A stretch of DNA of 64,000 nt from Spongisporangium articulatum. Lineage in GTDB: Bacteria; Actinomycetota; Actinomycetes; Actinomycetales; Kineosporiaceae. Shown here piece by piece: positions 1 through 8,488 of this stretch. Location: positions 310,001 to 374,000 of the forward strand of contig NZ_JBITLV010000002.1 of NCBI RefSeq assembly GCF_044465595.1, given 5' to 3'. The position numbers were made by a program, and so were the translations under genes. The stretch's first letter is position 1. Each line of letters begins with the position of its first letter. Under the pieces are notes generated by a model. It saw only the letters and a program-made list of their open reading frames with translations. It searched no databases and was not told the DNA's origin.

Positions 1-2
1 CC

Positions 3-386
3 ACCTGGTTCTGGGTGACGAACCCGGCGGCCGTCGGCGGGCCGGCCGGCACCCGGACCATCCGCGCCGAGGTCGGCGGCGTCTGGGCCGAGGTCACCGC
101 GAAGACGGCCGGCCTCAAACTGGCCTCGCCCGCCGGGGGTGTCACCTGCCCGCCGGCCCGGGCCACCGTGAAGTACGGCCCGGGGGTGAACGTCGACGCG
201 GCCTGCACCGTGTCGTTCGACCGGGCGTCCGTGGCCTATCCGAAGGGCTACCCGGTGGTGGCGTCCACGGGGTGGCAGGCGACGTGGGTCGGGTCCGACG
301 GCGGGGACGGCGTGCTGGTCCCGCTGGCCCGGCAGGCGGTGGCGAACGTGCCCGTGGCCGAGGTCCAGAACGTCGTCACGCGGTAG
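3..386 (+). CDS. C-terminal part of an unknown protein, cut by the window edge
   Basis: An open frame enters from the left edge and stops with TAG at 384-386. The visible 127 residues contain several Trp residues, two Cys (in VTCPPA and AACTV) and a C-terminus ending NVVTR. I see no catalytic motif and no membrane segment. The composition and the WFWVTNPAAV start suggest the tail of an actinobacterial secreted or envelope protein of unknown role. That is an impression, not a family assignment. The true start lies outside the window. The next gene starts 27 bp downstream on the same strand, so co-transcription is possible. Confidence 0.6.
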   Translation, partial: TWFWVTNPAAVGGPAGTRTIRAEVGGVWAEVTAKTAGLKLASPAGGVTCPPARATVKYGPGVNVDAACTVSFDRASVAYPKGYPVVASTGWQATWVGSDGGDGVLVPLARQAVANVPVAEVQNVVTR

Positions 387-413
387 AAACCAGCCGGTGG
401 CAGGCTGCGCGGC

Positions 414-1451
414 ATGACCTCCCCCACCTCGACCGCACCCGCCTGGCTGTCCCTGCCCACCCCGCCCACGGCGGAGCTGCACCTGCACATCGAGGGCACG
501 ATCGAGGCCGACCTGCTGGTCGCCGCCGCGAAGCGCAACGGGGTGGAGCTGCCCTCGTACGACCCGGCGGTGCTGACGGAGCGGTACGAGCACTTCGCCG
601 ACCTCCAGGCCTTCCTCGACGTGCACTACGCGAACCTGGCGGTGCTGCGCACGGAGCAGGACTTCTACGAGCTGGCGTCCGGGTACCTGACCCGGGCGGC
701 CGCGGCCGGGGTGCGCCGGGTGGAGGCGTTCTTCGACCCGCAGACCCACGTGAACCACGGCGTCCCCCTGGGCGAGGTGATCGGCGGGCTGTCGGCCGCC
801 TTCTCGAAGGCGGAGGAGACGCACGGGATCTCGGCGGTGCTGCTGCTGTCGTTCCTGCGTGACCTCGGGGCGCAGGCGGCGGAGGAGATCTTCCGGGCGG
901 CGATGCCGTACCGCGAGCACTTCGTGGGCGTGGCGCTGGACTCGACCGAGGTCGGCTACCCGCCGTCCCTGTTCGAGAAGGTCTACGGGATGGCCGCTTC
1001 CGAGGGTCTGCACCGGGTCGCGCACGCCGGTGAGGAGGGCGGCCCCGACTACGTGGTCGAGGCGCTCGACCTGCTCGGCGTGGAGCGTGTCGACCACGGC
1101 AACCGGGCCCTGGAGGACGACGACCTGGTGCGGCGCCTGGCCGAGGACGGCACGCCCTTGACCGTGTGCCCGTTGTCGAACGTCTACCTGAAGGGCGTCC
1201 CGTCGATGGCCGAGCACCCGCTGCCGCGCATGCTCGAGGCGGGCCTGACGGTCACGATCAACAGTGACGACCCGGCCTACTTCGGCGGGTACGTCGACGC
1301 GAACTATGCCGCCGTGGCGGCCCAGTTCGAACTGTCCCGCGACGGGCTGGCCCAGTTGGCGGCCAATTCGTTCGAGGCGACCTTCTCGACGCCGGAGCAG
1401 CGCACGCAGTGGCTCGGCGAGGTCGAGGTCTGGCGGGTCGCCGCTTCATGA
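414..1451 (+). CDS. Adenine/adenosine deaminase family protein
   Basis: A purine aminohydrolase of the metal-dependent amidohydrolase fold, 345 residues, which is full family length. Metal ligands are in the LHLHIEG motif (H23, H25). The catalytic segment HAGEEG has H204 and E207, and NSDDPAYFGGY holds the paired aspartates D285 and D286. DPQTH and the YFGGY ending of the last motif resemble the adenine deaminase branch (yeast Aah1, Pseudomonas type) more than classical adenosine deaminase. Adenine to hypoxanthine in purine salvage is therefore the preferred reaction, by inference. The ATG at 414 starts just before the conserved region. The gene is convergent with hxlR, with a hairpin between them. 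Confidence 0.9.
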   Translation: MTSPTSTAPAWLSLPTPPTAELHLHIEGTIEADLLVAAAKRNGVELPSYDPAVLTERYEHFADLQAFLDVHYANLAVLRTEQDFYELASGYLTRAAAAGVRRVEAFFDPQTHVNHGVPLGEVIGGLSAAFSKAEETHGISAVLLLSFLRDLGAQAAEEIFRAAMPYREHFVGVALDSTEVGYPPSLFEKVYGMAASEGLHRVAHAGEEGGPDYVVEALDLLGVERVDHGNRALEDDDLVRRLAEDGTPLTVCPLSNVYLKGVPSMAEHPLPRMLEAGLTVTINSDDPAYFGGYVDANYAAVAAQFELSRDGLAQLAANSFEATFSTPEQRTQWLGEVEVWRVAAS

Positions 1452-1464
1452 TCACCGCGAGGCT

Positions 1465-1497
1465 GTCACTTCGTCGGGTTGGACCCGACGGAGTGAC
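1465..1497. terminator. Hairpin between convergent genes
   Basis: GTCACT-t-CGTCGGGT, loop TGG, ACCCGACG-g-AGTGAC: about 14 paired bases with one mismatch. It lies 13 bp after the deaminase stop and 25 bp before the HxlR stop. Position and symmetry suit a bidirectional intrinsic terminator. There is no clear U tract, which is common in high-GC actinobacteria. Confidence 0.6.
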
Positions 1498-1522
1498 CCG
1501 ATTCCGGTGATCTTGGTCTGGG

Positions 1523-1987
1523 TCAGCCCGGTATCGGGGTGAGCGACTCCGGTGCCGCTGCGCGCCCACACGCCCGGCACGTCGAGACGACGTCGAGCGC
1601 CTCCCCGCAGTCGTGCCGGTAGGCCAGCGCCGGCCGGTCGACCACCCACTTGTCGCCCCACTGCTGCAGCGTCAGCAGCACCGGGAACAGGTCCCGCCCG
1701 GCGTCGGTGAGGTGGTACTCGAACCGGGGCGGGCGCTCGCTGTACTGCCGCTTCTCCACGACCCCGGCCGCGACGAGCTTCTTCAGTCGGTCCGTGAGCA
1801 CGTCGCGCGGCGCCCCGGTGAATCCGACGATCCGGTCGAAACGGGTCACGCCGTATGCGATCTCGCGCACGGCCAGGAGGGCCCAGCGTTCGCCGACCAC
1901 GCTCAGGGCCGCCGCGGCCGAGCAGGGGCGCGGGGCCACGGGCAGTTCCGCGAGGGCTCCCAGGTTGGCGTTCCACGCATCGCTCAT
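1523..1987 (-). CDS. HxlR-family winged-helix regulator
   Basis: A transcriptional regulator of 154 residues with the HxlR signature: a Cys near the N-terminus followed by VVGERWALLAVREI, then a winged helix (RFDRIVGFTGAPRDVLTDRLKKL) and a wing with RPPRFEYHLTDAGRDL. The C-terminus adds two Cys (STCRACG), possibly a metal or redox site. The frame is open further upstream, but the ATG at 1987 (MSDAWNANLG) starts just before the conserved domain and is preferred. It is transcribed divergently from the short-chain dehydrogenase at 2083. It probably controls that gene and itself through the repeats in between. The inducer cannot be read from sequence. Confidence 0.88.
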   Translation of the reverse strand: MSDAWNANLGALAELPVAPRPCSAAAALSVVGERWALLAVREIAYGVTRFDRIVGFTGAPRDVLTDRLKKLVAAGVVEKRQYSERPPRFEYHLTDAGRDLFPVLLTLQQWGDKWVVDRPALAYRHDCGEALDVVSTCRACGRAAAPESLTPIPG

Positions 1988-2004
1988 GCCGTCGAGTGTA
2001 GTGG

Positions 2005-2064
2005 GTTTGCTTTTCCAACGCACCCTGCTAGCGTCCCGATCACTGGAGGGTTGGAAAAACCAAC
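2005..2064. promoter_or_regulatory. Divergent promoter with candidate HxlR operator pair
   Basis: GTTTGCTTTTCCAAC at 2005-2019 and GTTGGAAAAACCAAC at 2050-2064 are inverted copies with 13 of 15 matches. A possible promoter for the dehydrogenase has TTGCTT at 2007-2012 and TAGCGT at 2029-2034 with a 16-bp spacer. The first repeat would then cover the -35 region and the second would lie in the transcribed leader. Binding by the adjacent HxlR protein is inferred from position. Confidence 0.6.
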
Positions 2065-2082
2065 TCACTCGGCAGATGGGGC

Positions 2083-2811
2083 ATGACCATGGAGATCTCG
2101 GGATCCGTCGCACTCGTCACCGGCGCCAACCGCGGCCTGGGGGCGGAGTTCGTGAAGGCGCTACTCGCGGCGGGCGCCGCGAAGGTCTACGCGGCCAGCC
2201 GGGCCGGCGCCGACCCGAACCTGCCCGGCGTCGTCCCGGTGAAGCTCGACGTCACCGACACCGCCTCGGTCGCCGCCCTGGCCGAGGAGCTGCGCGACGT
2301 CTCGATCGTCGTGAACAACGCAGGCACCCTGGCCGCCACGCAGCTGACCGGCACCGACCTCGAGAGCACGCTCGGCGCCGTCCGGGAGAACGTCGAGACC
2401 AACACGCTCGCCCCGCTCGCGCTGACGCAGGCGTTCGCGCCGGTGCTCGCGGCCAACGGCGGTGGCGCGGTGGTGAACGTGCTGTCGGTGCTGTCGTGGT
2501 TCGTGCTCAGCCCCGAGGGGGCGGGGTACTCGGCGTCCAAGGCGGCCGCCTGGCAGCTGACCAACGCCCAGCGGATCCTCCTGCGCGGCAACGGAACCCA
2601 GGTGCTCGCCGTCCACGTCGGGTTCATGGACACCGACATGGCCCGCAACGCGCCCGGCCCGAAGCTGCCGCCCGCACAGGCGGCCGAGCTGGTGCTGGCC
2701 GCGCTGCGCGACGGCCGCGAGGAGGTACTGCTGGACGACGTGAGCCGACACGTGCAGGCCGGCCTGGCCCACGGGGTGGCCGGGCTCTACCCGAGCACCG
2801 GCGCCGCCTGA
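2083..2811 (+). CDS. Short-chain dehydrogenase/reductase
   Basis: A classical SDR oxidoreductase of 242 residues. It has a Rossmann N-terminus with TGANRGLG at residues 13-20, VVNNAG at 76-81, and a catalytic YSASK with Y149 and K153; serines at 135 and 138 are candidates for the third catalytic residue. It uses NAD(P)H and is soluble; the substrate is unknown. ATG codons at 2083 and 2089 are both possible starts. It is divergent from an HxlR regulator, an arrangement seen for electrophile- or xenobiotic-responsive reductases, so a detoxification role is a reasonable inference. It is convergent with the Ddn-like gene 15 bp away. Confidence 0.88.
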   Translation: MTMEISGSVALVTGANRGLGAEFVKALLAAGAAKVYAASRAGADPNLPGVVPVKLDVTDTASVAALAEELRDVSIVVNNAGTLAATQLTGTDLESTLGAVRENVETNTLAPLALTQAFAPVLAANGGGAVVNVLSVLSWFVLSPEGAGYSASKAAAWQLTNAQRILLRGNGTQVLAVHVGFMDTDMARNAPGPKLPPAQAAELVLAALRDGREEVLLDDVSRHVQAGLAHGVAGLYPSTGAA

Positions 2812-2826
2812 GGCGGCCGGGAAGGG

Positions 2827-3264
2827 TCAGTCGACGGGGTCGAGCACGAACACCGGGATGACCCGGTCGGTCTTCTTCTGGTACTCCGCATAGTCGGGCC
2901 ACGACTGCACAGCCCGCTCCCACCACGCCGAACGCTCCTCGCCGTCCACCTCGCGGGCGACGTAGTCCTTCTTCACCGGGCCGTCCTGCAGTTCGACCTT
3001 CGGGTTGGCGACGAGGTTGTGGTACCAGACCGGGTGCTCGGGGGCGCCGCCCTTGGACGCGACGACGGCGTAGTGGCCCTCGTGCTCGACCCGCTGCAGC
3101 GGCGTCTTGCGCAGCTTCCCGGACTTCGCGCCGACCGAGGTCAGGATGATCACCGGGCGGCCCCGGTTCAGCGTCCCCTCGGTGCCGCCGGAGCTCTCGT
3201 AGAGCTCGACCTGGGTGGCGGCGCGTTCGGACGGGCTGGGCACGTACTCACCGGTCAGTGGCAT
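2827..3264 (-). CDS. Ddn/nitroreductase-like F420-dependent oxidoreductase
   Basis: 145 residues from the ATG at 3264, with the deazaflavin-dependent nitroreductase pattern: MPLTGEYVPSPSE start, LTSVGAKSGKLRKTPL, then GHYAVVASKGG and HPVWYHNLVANPKVEL. In this family these segments bind coenzyme F420. The usual reaction is reduction of quinones or other electrophiles. A TTG six codons upstream is an alternative start, but MPL is the usual family N-terminus. It lies 25 bp downstream of the TetR gene on the same strand, so it may be the last gene of the fatty-acid operon. Confidence 0.88.
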   Translation of the reverse strand: MPLTGEYVPSPSERAATQVELYESSGGTEGTLNRGRPVIILTSVGAKSGKLRKTPLQRVEHEGHYAVVASKGGAPEHPVWYHNLVANPKVELQDGPVKKDYVAREVDGEERSAWWERAVQSWPDYAEYQKKTDRVIPVFVLDPVD

Positions 3265-3289
3265 GTGAGCATTGAACAACGAGAACCGG

Positions 3290-3904
3290 TCAGGTGCGCG
3301 GCCGGCCCACCAGGTCGGTCACGATCCGCACCCAGTCGTCGACCAGGACGTCCTCGCCGCGCGCCGCCCGCACCGGTCGGCTCAGGGCGTACCCGCGCAT
3401 CGACGTCAGCAGCAACCGGTAGGCCGGTTCGAAACCGGCCTCGTCGACCAGCGCCGGCCCGAGCATGTCGCGCAGCAGCACCCGCAGCTGACGGCCCAGC
3501 TCCCGCTCGTGCGGGCCGAGCGCCTCGCGCAGCGCCGCGTCGGTGCGGGCCGCCGTCCACAGCTCCATCGCGGCCGGGAACAGGGGCCCCTCGAACGTGC
3601 TCCACAGCAGTTCGACGGCGTGCCGGACCCGCTCCGGGCCGCTCGGCAGGTTCTGCTGCTGGGCGCGCATCCGGTCGTCCAGCTCGGCGTACAGGTCGTC
3701 CATCGCGGCCAGCATCAGGTCGGCCTTCGACGCGAAGTGGTGGCTCATGGCGCCCTTCGAGACACCCGCCCGGGCCAGCACCTCGGCCGTCGTCGTGCGC
3801 GCGTAGCCGAGCTCGACGAGGCAGTCGATGGTGGCCTGACGCAACGCCGAACGCGTCTGCGCGCGGCGCTCCTCCTGGGTGCGCCGGGTGGCCTGGACGG
3901 TCAC
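3290..3904 (-). CDS. TetR-family regulator of the acyl-CoA operon
   Basis: 204 residues with an N-terminal TetR helix-turn-helix (TTTAEVLARAGVSKGAMSHHFASKADL, about residues 30-55) and a helical ligand-binding C-terminus. The GTG start at 3904 overlaps the TGA of the preceding CoA-transferase-family gene (GTGA), so translation is probably coupled. Inclusion in the operon suggests autoregulation, with an acyl-CoA as the likely effector. This is inferred from FadR/KstR-like TetR regulators in actinobacteria. Confidence 0.88.
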   Translation of the reverse strand: MTVQATRRTQEERRAQTRSALRQATIDCLVELGYARTTTAEVLARAGVSKGAMSHHFASKADLMLAAMDDLYAELDDRMRAQQQNLPSGPERVRHAVELLWSTFEGPLFPAAMELWTAARTDAALREALGPHERELGRQLRVLLRDMLGPALVDEAGFEPAYRLLLTSMRGYALSRPVRAARGEDVLVDDWVRIVTDLVGRPRT

Positions 3905-5046
3905 GGCACCACTCCTTGGTCCCTGAGGGTCGCGAGGTCGAGACCCAGCTCGTCGAGCACGCTCTCGGTGTCGGCGTCCGCGGCCCGCGGGGGCCGCACC
4001 GCCGGGGCCGGGGTCCGGCTGAAGCGCGGGGCCGGGGCGGGCTGGGGGACGCCGCCGGTCTCGGTGAACGTCGCCCGCTCGGCCAGGTGCGGGTGGGCCG
4101 GGGCTTCGGACCACTCGAGCACGGGCGCGACGCAGGCGTCGGTGCCGGCGAAGACCGCGGCCCACTCGTCCCGGGCCCGCGTACGGAACAGCGCGGCCAG
4201 CGTCTCGCGCTGCTGGGGCCACGTGCGCGCGTCGTACTGCTGTGCGGGGTCGAGCTCGGCGCCGGAGTGCTTCACCAGCTCCGCGTAGAACCGCTGTTCC
4301 AGCGCGCCGACCGCCAGATGACCGCCGTCCGCGCATTCGTACACGTCGTAGAACGGCGCCCCGCCGTCGAGCAGGTTCGTCGCCGGTTCGTCCCGCCACA
4401 GCCCCTGGTCGCGCAGCGACCAGATCATGGTGGCGAGCACCGCCGTCCCGTCGACGATGGCCGCGTCCACCACCTGTCCCTGCCCGCTGCCGCGGGCCTC
4501 GAGCACGGCGGCCAGGACGCCGAACGCCAGGAACAGGGCGCCGCCGCCGAAGTCACCCAGCAGGTTCAGCGGGGGAGTGGGGCGCTGGCCGGGTCGGGCC
4601 GTCGCGTGCAGGGCGCCGGTGAGCGCGATGTAGTCGATGTCGTGTCCGGCGCGCTGCGCGAGCGGGCCGTCCTGCCCCCACCCCGTCATCCGGCCGTAGA
4701 CCAGGCGCGGGTTCACGGCCGCGCAGTCGTCCGGGCCGAGGCCCAGCCGTTCGGTGACCCCCGGCCGGAAACCCTCGATCAGGACGTCGGCCCGGCGCAC
4801 CAGGTCGAGCACGACGTCGCGCCCCGCGGGCTGCTTCAGGTCGACGCTCAGACAGCGCCGGTTGCGGTTCAGCAGGTCGCGGGCCGGGTCACCCGACAGG
4901 GGTTGCGCGCCGGGCCGGTCCACCCGGACCACGTCAGCACCCAGGTCGGCCAGCAGCATGCACGCCAGCGGCGCCGGCCCCAGACCCGCGAGCTCGACGA
5001 CGCGCAGCCCCGCCAGCGGGCCCGTCCCGGTTCTCGGTGTGGTCAC
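3901..5046 (-). CDS. Alpha-methylacyl-CoA racemase (CaiB/BaiF family III CoA-transferase fold)
   Basis: 381 residues. The N-terminus LRVVELAGLGPAPLACMLLADLGADVVRVDRPG-type segment and the pair GHDIDYIALTGAL and NLLGDFGGG match the racemase branch (human AMACR, mycobacterial Mcr). There the His and Asp of these motifs abstract the alpha proton. The enzyme epimerises 2-methylacyl-CoA so that methyl-branched chains can enter beta-oxidation. GTGA overlaps at both ends (with the dehydrogenase upstream and TetR downstream) place it inside a coupled operon. A plain CoA-transferase is the alternative reading. Confidence 0.87.
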   Translation of the reverse strand: MTTPRTGTGPLAGLRVVELAGLGPAPLACMLLADLGADVVRVDRPGAQPLSGDPARDLLNRNRRCLSVDLKQPAGRDVVLDLVRRADVLIEGFRPGVTERLGLGPDDCAAVNPRLVYGRMTGWGQDGPLAQRAGHDIDYIALTGALHATARPGQRPTPPLNLLGDFGGGALFLAFGVLAAVLEARGSGQGQVVDAAIVDGTAVLATMIWSLRDQGLWRDEPATNLLDGGAPFYDVYECADGGHLAVGALEQRFYAELVKHSGAELDPAQQYDARTWPQQRETLAALFRTRARDEWAAVFAGTDACVAPVLEWSEAPAHPHLAERATFTETGGVPQPAPAPRFSRTPAPAVRPPRAADADTESVLDELGLDLATLRDQGVVP

Positions 5047-7214
5047 GAAGGCGGAGTCTCCCGCAAGGAGGTCAGTTCGCGGAGCATCCGCGGCGGCCGG
5101 AACCGCTCACCGTGGGCGTCGGCGAGGGCGTCGGCGTGGGCCACGAAAGCCGGCACCCCGCGTCCCGACGGCCCTTGGTACTGCTCGATGTACTGCAGCG
5201 CACCGCCGTACATCGCCGGGAACCCGATGCCGAGGATGGAACCGACGTTGGCATCCTCGACCGACAGCACGACCCCCTCGGCCAGGCAGCGGGTGGACTC
5301 GACGGCCATCACCGTCAGCATCCGCTCCGCCGCCTGGCCGATCGGGACGGCGCCCGGATCCTCCGGGTAGAGGTCGGACAGGCCGGGCCAGACCCGCTTG
5401 CCTCCCTCACCCTCCGGGCGCCAGTCGAAAAAGCCTCCCCCCGAGGCTTTCCCGCGTCGACCGGCCCCCCCGTGACCGGCCAGCGCCTCGACCACGGCGA
5501 ACCCCGGATGGCGCCCGCCGGACCGTTCCTGAACATCCCCGTCCTCGGTGGCCGCGATGGCGAGCATCAGGCTGAGGCTGACCTCGTCCATCAGGGTCAA
5601 CGGACCGGCGGGGAACCCGACCTGCAGCGCGGCCCGCTCGACGCTCATGGGCGGCATGCCCTCGCCGAGCAGTGCGGCGCCCTCCAGGACGAGCGTGGTG
5701 AACACCCGGCTGGTGAAGAAGCCGCGTGAGTCGTTGACGACGATCGGGGTCTTGCCGAGCGCGCGCACCACGTCGTAGGCGCGGGCCAGGGCGACCTTCC
5801 CGGTCTTCTCCCCGACGATGATCTCGACCAGCGGCATCCGCTCCACGGGCGAGAAGAAGTGCAGGCCGATGAAGTCCTCGGGGCGCGAGACCGACTGCGC
5901 CAGGCCGGTGATCGGCAACGTGGACGTGTTCGAGGCGAGCAGTGCGTCGGGCGCCACCACGCCGTCCAGCGCGGTGAACACGTCATGCTTCAGCGACGGG
6001 TCCTCGAACACCGCCTCGATCACCAGGTCGCACCCCGCCAGGTCGGCGTAGTCGCCCGTCGGCGTGAGGCGACCCAGGACGGCGGACGCCCCCTCCGACG
6101 CCCGCCGTCCCCTGGCCACCTCCCGCTCCAACTGCGCTGCGGTGCGGTCCTTGGCACGCTGCGCCGCTGCAGCGTCTACGTCTTTGAGAACCACCGGGAC
6201 GCCGGCCTCGGCCAGCACGTGGGCGATGCCGCCGCCCATCATCCCGGCGCCGATCACGGCCGCCTTCGTCACCGGCCGCTGCGGCACGTCGGCCGGCCGC
6301 CGGGCCCCGGAGTTCACGGTGTTGAGGTCGAACCACAACGCCTGCACCATGTTCGAGCTGATCTGCCCGCAGGCCAGCTCGACGAAGTACCGGTGCTCGA
6401 TCTCGAACGCGGTGTCGACGTCGACCTGAAGCCCCTCGACCGCGGCGGCCACGATGCTGCGCGGCGCCGGGTAGGCGGCGCCCTTCAGCTGCTTCACCAG
6501 CGTGGCCGGGAACACCGGCAGCATCGCCGCGAGCGCCGGGGACGACGGGGTGCCGCCCGGCACCTTGTACCCGGGCCGGTCGAAGGGCTGTGCTGCGTCG
6601 GGGTTCTCGGCGATCCACTTCTCGGCCTTGGCCAGCAGGTCCTCGGGGTCGGTCGCGACCTCGTCGACCAGGCCCAGCTTGAGGGCCACCCCGGCCCGGA
6701 GCCGCTTGCCGGACAGCAGCAGTTCCGTGAGTGCCGTGGCCAGGCCGAGCAGGCGCACCGACCGGACGACGCCGCCCGCCCCGGGCAGCAACCCGAGCGT
6801 GACCTCGGGGAACCCGAGTCGCAGGGCGTCGTCGTCCAGCACCACCCGGTGGTGGCAGGCGAGGGTCAGTTCGAGGCCGCCGCCCAGCGCCGTGCCGTTG
6901 ACCGCCGCCACCACAGGGCGGCCCAGCCTCTCGAGACGGCGCAGGAGAGCTGCGATGCGACGGACCTCGGCGAGCACGTCGGCCCGGTCGTCGGGGCCCT
7001 GCCGGACGAGTTCCTCGAGGTTGCCACCCGCGAAGAACGTCTTCTTGGCGCTGGTCAGGACGACGCCCGCGATGCCGTCGCGCTCGGCCTCGAGCCGGTC
7101 GACGGTCGCGGCCAGCGCGGCGACGAAGGCCTCGCTCATCGTGTTCGCGGAAGCGCCCGGGTCGTCGAGGGTCAGGACGACGACGCCGTTCTCGCGCTGG
7201 TTCCAGGTGATCAC
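5043..7214 (-). CDS. Bifunctional enoyl-CoA hydratase / 3-hydroxyacyl-CoA dehydrogenase (FadB/FadJ type)
   Basis: 723 residues. The N-terminal crotonase domain has FFAGGNLEEL, NGTALGGGLELTLACHHR (oxyanion hole) and GFPEVTLGLLPGAGG. The dehydrogenase domain has the NAD site VIGAGMMGGGIAHVLAEAG, SNTSTLPI and HFFSPVERMPLVEI. It carries out hydration and NAD-dependent oxidation of fatty acyl-CoA in the cytosol. The frame stays open far upstream inside the thiolase gene. The GTG at 7214, overlapping the thiolase stop by 4 bp and opening with ITWNQRENGVVVLTLD, is the proper start. It works with the thiolase encoded just upstream. Confidence 0.93.
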   Translation of the reverse strand: MITWNQRENGVVVLTLDDPGASANTMSEAFVAALAATVDRLEAERDGIAGVVLTSAKKTFFAGGNLEELVRQGPDDRADVLAEVRRIAALLRRLERLGRPVVAAVNGTALGGGLELTLACHHRVVLDDDALRLGFPEVTLGLLPGAGGVVRSVRLLGLATALTELLLSGKRLRAGVALKLGLVDEVATDPEDLLAKAEKWIAENPDAAQPFDRPGYKVPGGTPSSPALAAMLPVFPATLVKQLKGAAYPAPRSIVAAAVEGLQVDVDTAFEIEHRYFVELACGQISSNMVQALWFDLNTVNSGARRPADVPQRPVTKAAVIGAGMMGGGIAHVLAEAGVPVVLKDVDAAAAQRAKDRTAAQLEREVARGRRASEGASAVLGRLTPTGDYADLAGCDLVIEAVFEDPSLKHDVFTALDGVVAPDALLASNTSTLPITGLAQSVSRPEDFIGLHFFSPVERMPLVEIIVGEKTGKVALARAYDVVRALGKTPIVVNDSRGFFTSRVFTTLVLEGAALLGEGMPPMSVERAALQVGFPAGPLTLMDEVSLSLMLAIAATEDGDVQERSGGRHPGFAVVEALAGHGGAGRRGKASGGGFFDWRPEGEGGKRVWPGLSDLYPEDPGAVPIGQAAERMLTVMAVESTRCLAEGVVLSVEDANVGSILGIGFPAMYGGALQYIEQYQGPSGRGVPAFVAHADALADAHGERFRPPRMLRELTSLRETPPS

Positions 7215-8425
7215 AGCCGCTCCACCACCGTCGCGATGCCCATCCCGCCGCCCACGCACAGGGTGACCAGGCCGAACTGCTGGTCGCGGCGCTCCAACTC
7301 GTCGATCACCGTGCCGAGCAGCATCGCGCCGGTCGCACCGAGCGGGTGGCCCATGGCGATCGCGCCGCCGTTCACGTTGACCTGGTCGGGCTCGAAGCCC
7401 GTGTCGGCCATGAACCGGAGGACGACGGCCGCGAACGCCTCGTTCATCTCGACCAGGTCGATGTCGCGGCGCGAGAGGCCGGCCAGATCGAGGGCCTTGA
7501 ACGTCGCGGGAGCGGGCCCGGTCAGCATGATCACCGGGTCCGAGCCGGACACCGCCGCCGAGACGATGCGGGCCCGGGGTTTCAGCCCCAGCCGCTCGCC
7601 GGCCTCGGCGCTGCCCACGGCGACGAGCGCGGCGCCGTCCACCACGCCGCTGGAGTTGCCGGCCGTGTGCACGTGCTCGACCTTCTCGACCCAGTGGTAC
7701 TTCTGCAGGGCGACGGCATCGAAACCGCCCTGCTCGCCGACCCCGGCGAACGACGCCTTCAGCGCGCCGAGCGTCTCGACGGTCGTGCCCGGGCGGACCA
7801 GTTCGTCGTGGTCGAGGACCGTCTCCCCGGTGCGCCGGTCTACGACCGGGACGACGGAGCGCGCGAACCGCCCGTCGGCCCACGCCTTCGCCGCACGCTC
7901 CTGCGAGCCGGCGGCGTAGGTGTCGACGTCGGTGCGTGACCAGCCGCCGAGCGTGGCGATCAGGTCGGCGCCGATGCCCTGCGGGGCGAAACCCATCGCG
8001 AAGGCGGTCTCGGGGTCGGACGCCCACGCGCCGCCGTCGCTGCCCATCGGCACGCGCGACATCGACTCGACGCCGCCCGCCAGTACGAGCTGCTCCCACC
8101 CCGACCGGACCTTCTGGGCCGCCAGGTTCACGGCCTCGAGACCGCTCGCGCAGAACCGGTTCACCTGCAGACCGGCGACGCTCTCGGGCATCCCCGCCAG
8201 CAGCGCCGCGGCGCGCGGCAGGTCACCGCCCTGGTCACCGACCGGCGTGACGATGCCGAGCACGACGTCGTCCACCAGCTTCTCGTCGAACCCGGGGGCG
8301 CGGTGGCGCAGCTCCTCGACCAGGCCGGCCACCAGCGAGATGGGTTTGACCGAGTGCAGCCCACCGGTCTGCTTGCCGCGCCCCCGCGGGGTCCGGAGCG
8401 TCTCGTAGACGTAAGCCTCGGTCAC
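7211..8425 (-). CDS. Acetyl-CoA acyltransferase (thiolase)
   Basis: 404 residues; the final thiolytic step of beta-oxidation. The nucleophile Cys is in NRFCASGLEAV (C92). The C-terminal motifs GHPLGATGA and CVGGGMG supply the catalytic His and second Cys. The GTG start at 8425 is taken because it opens the conserved N-terminus (TEAYVYETLRTPRGRG). It is the first gene of the minus-strand operon thiolase, hydratase/dehydrogenase, racemase, TetR. The stop overlaps the next start as GTGA. Confidence 0.93.
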   Translation of the reverse strand: MTEAYVYETLRTPRGRGKQTGGLHSVKPISLVAGLVEELRHRAPGFDEKLVDDVVLGIVTPVGDQGGDLPRAAALLAGMPESVAGLQVNRFCASGLEAVNLAAQKVRSGWEQLVLAGGVESMSRVPMGSDGGAWASDPETAFAMGFAPQGIGADLIATLGGWSRTDVDTYAAGSQERAAKAWADGRFARSVVPVVDRRTGETVLDHDELVRPGTTVETLGALKASFAGVGEQGGFDAVALQKYHWVEKVEHVHTAGNSSGVVDGAALVAVGSAEAGERLGLKPRARIVSAAVSGSDPVIMLTGPAPATFKALDLAGLSRRDIDLVEMNEAFAAVVLRFMADTGFEPDQVNVNGGAIAMGHPLGATGAMLLGTVIDELERRDQQFGLVTLCVGGGMGIATVVERL

Positions 8426-8470
8426 GAAAAGAAAGATACAGGGCGGTCGGTCTGTTTTTCAAGCGGAACG
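8426..8470 (-). promoter_or_regulatory. Candidate promoter/operator of the acyl-CoA operon
   Basis: Read on the minus strand, the 45 bp before the thiolase start contain ACAGACCGACCGCCCTGT, an imperfect dyad with the ACCGACCG core seen in operators of some actinobacterial TetR lipid regulators. It is AT-richer than its surroundings. No other large dyad lies between the thiolase and the repeat element upstream. Binding by the operon's own TetR protein is inference. Confidence 0.4.
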
Positions 8471-8488
8471 GCCCGGTGCGGCGACAGT

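Noticed and set aside
2161..2772. A long minus-strand frame opposite the SDR gene
   Set aside because: A shadow frame typical of GC-rich DNA, rich in Gly, Arg and His, while the plus strand has clear SDR motifs.
3290..4399. A 369-residue TetR protein
   Set aside because: The frame upstream of GTG 3904 lies inside the racemase gene and is low-complexity Arg/Gly/Ala without domain features.
5043..8099. A single 1018-residue fatty-acid oxidation protein
   Set aside because: The first 295 residues are the out-of-frame shadow of the thiolase gene; crotonase similarity begins at GTG 7214, which overlaps the thiolase stop.
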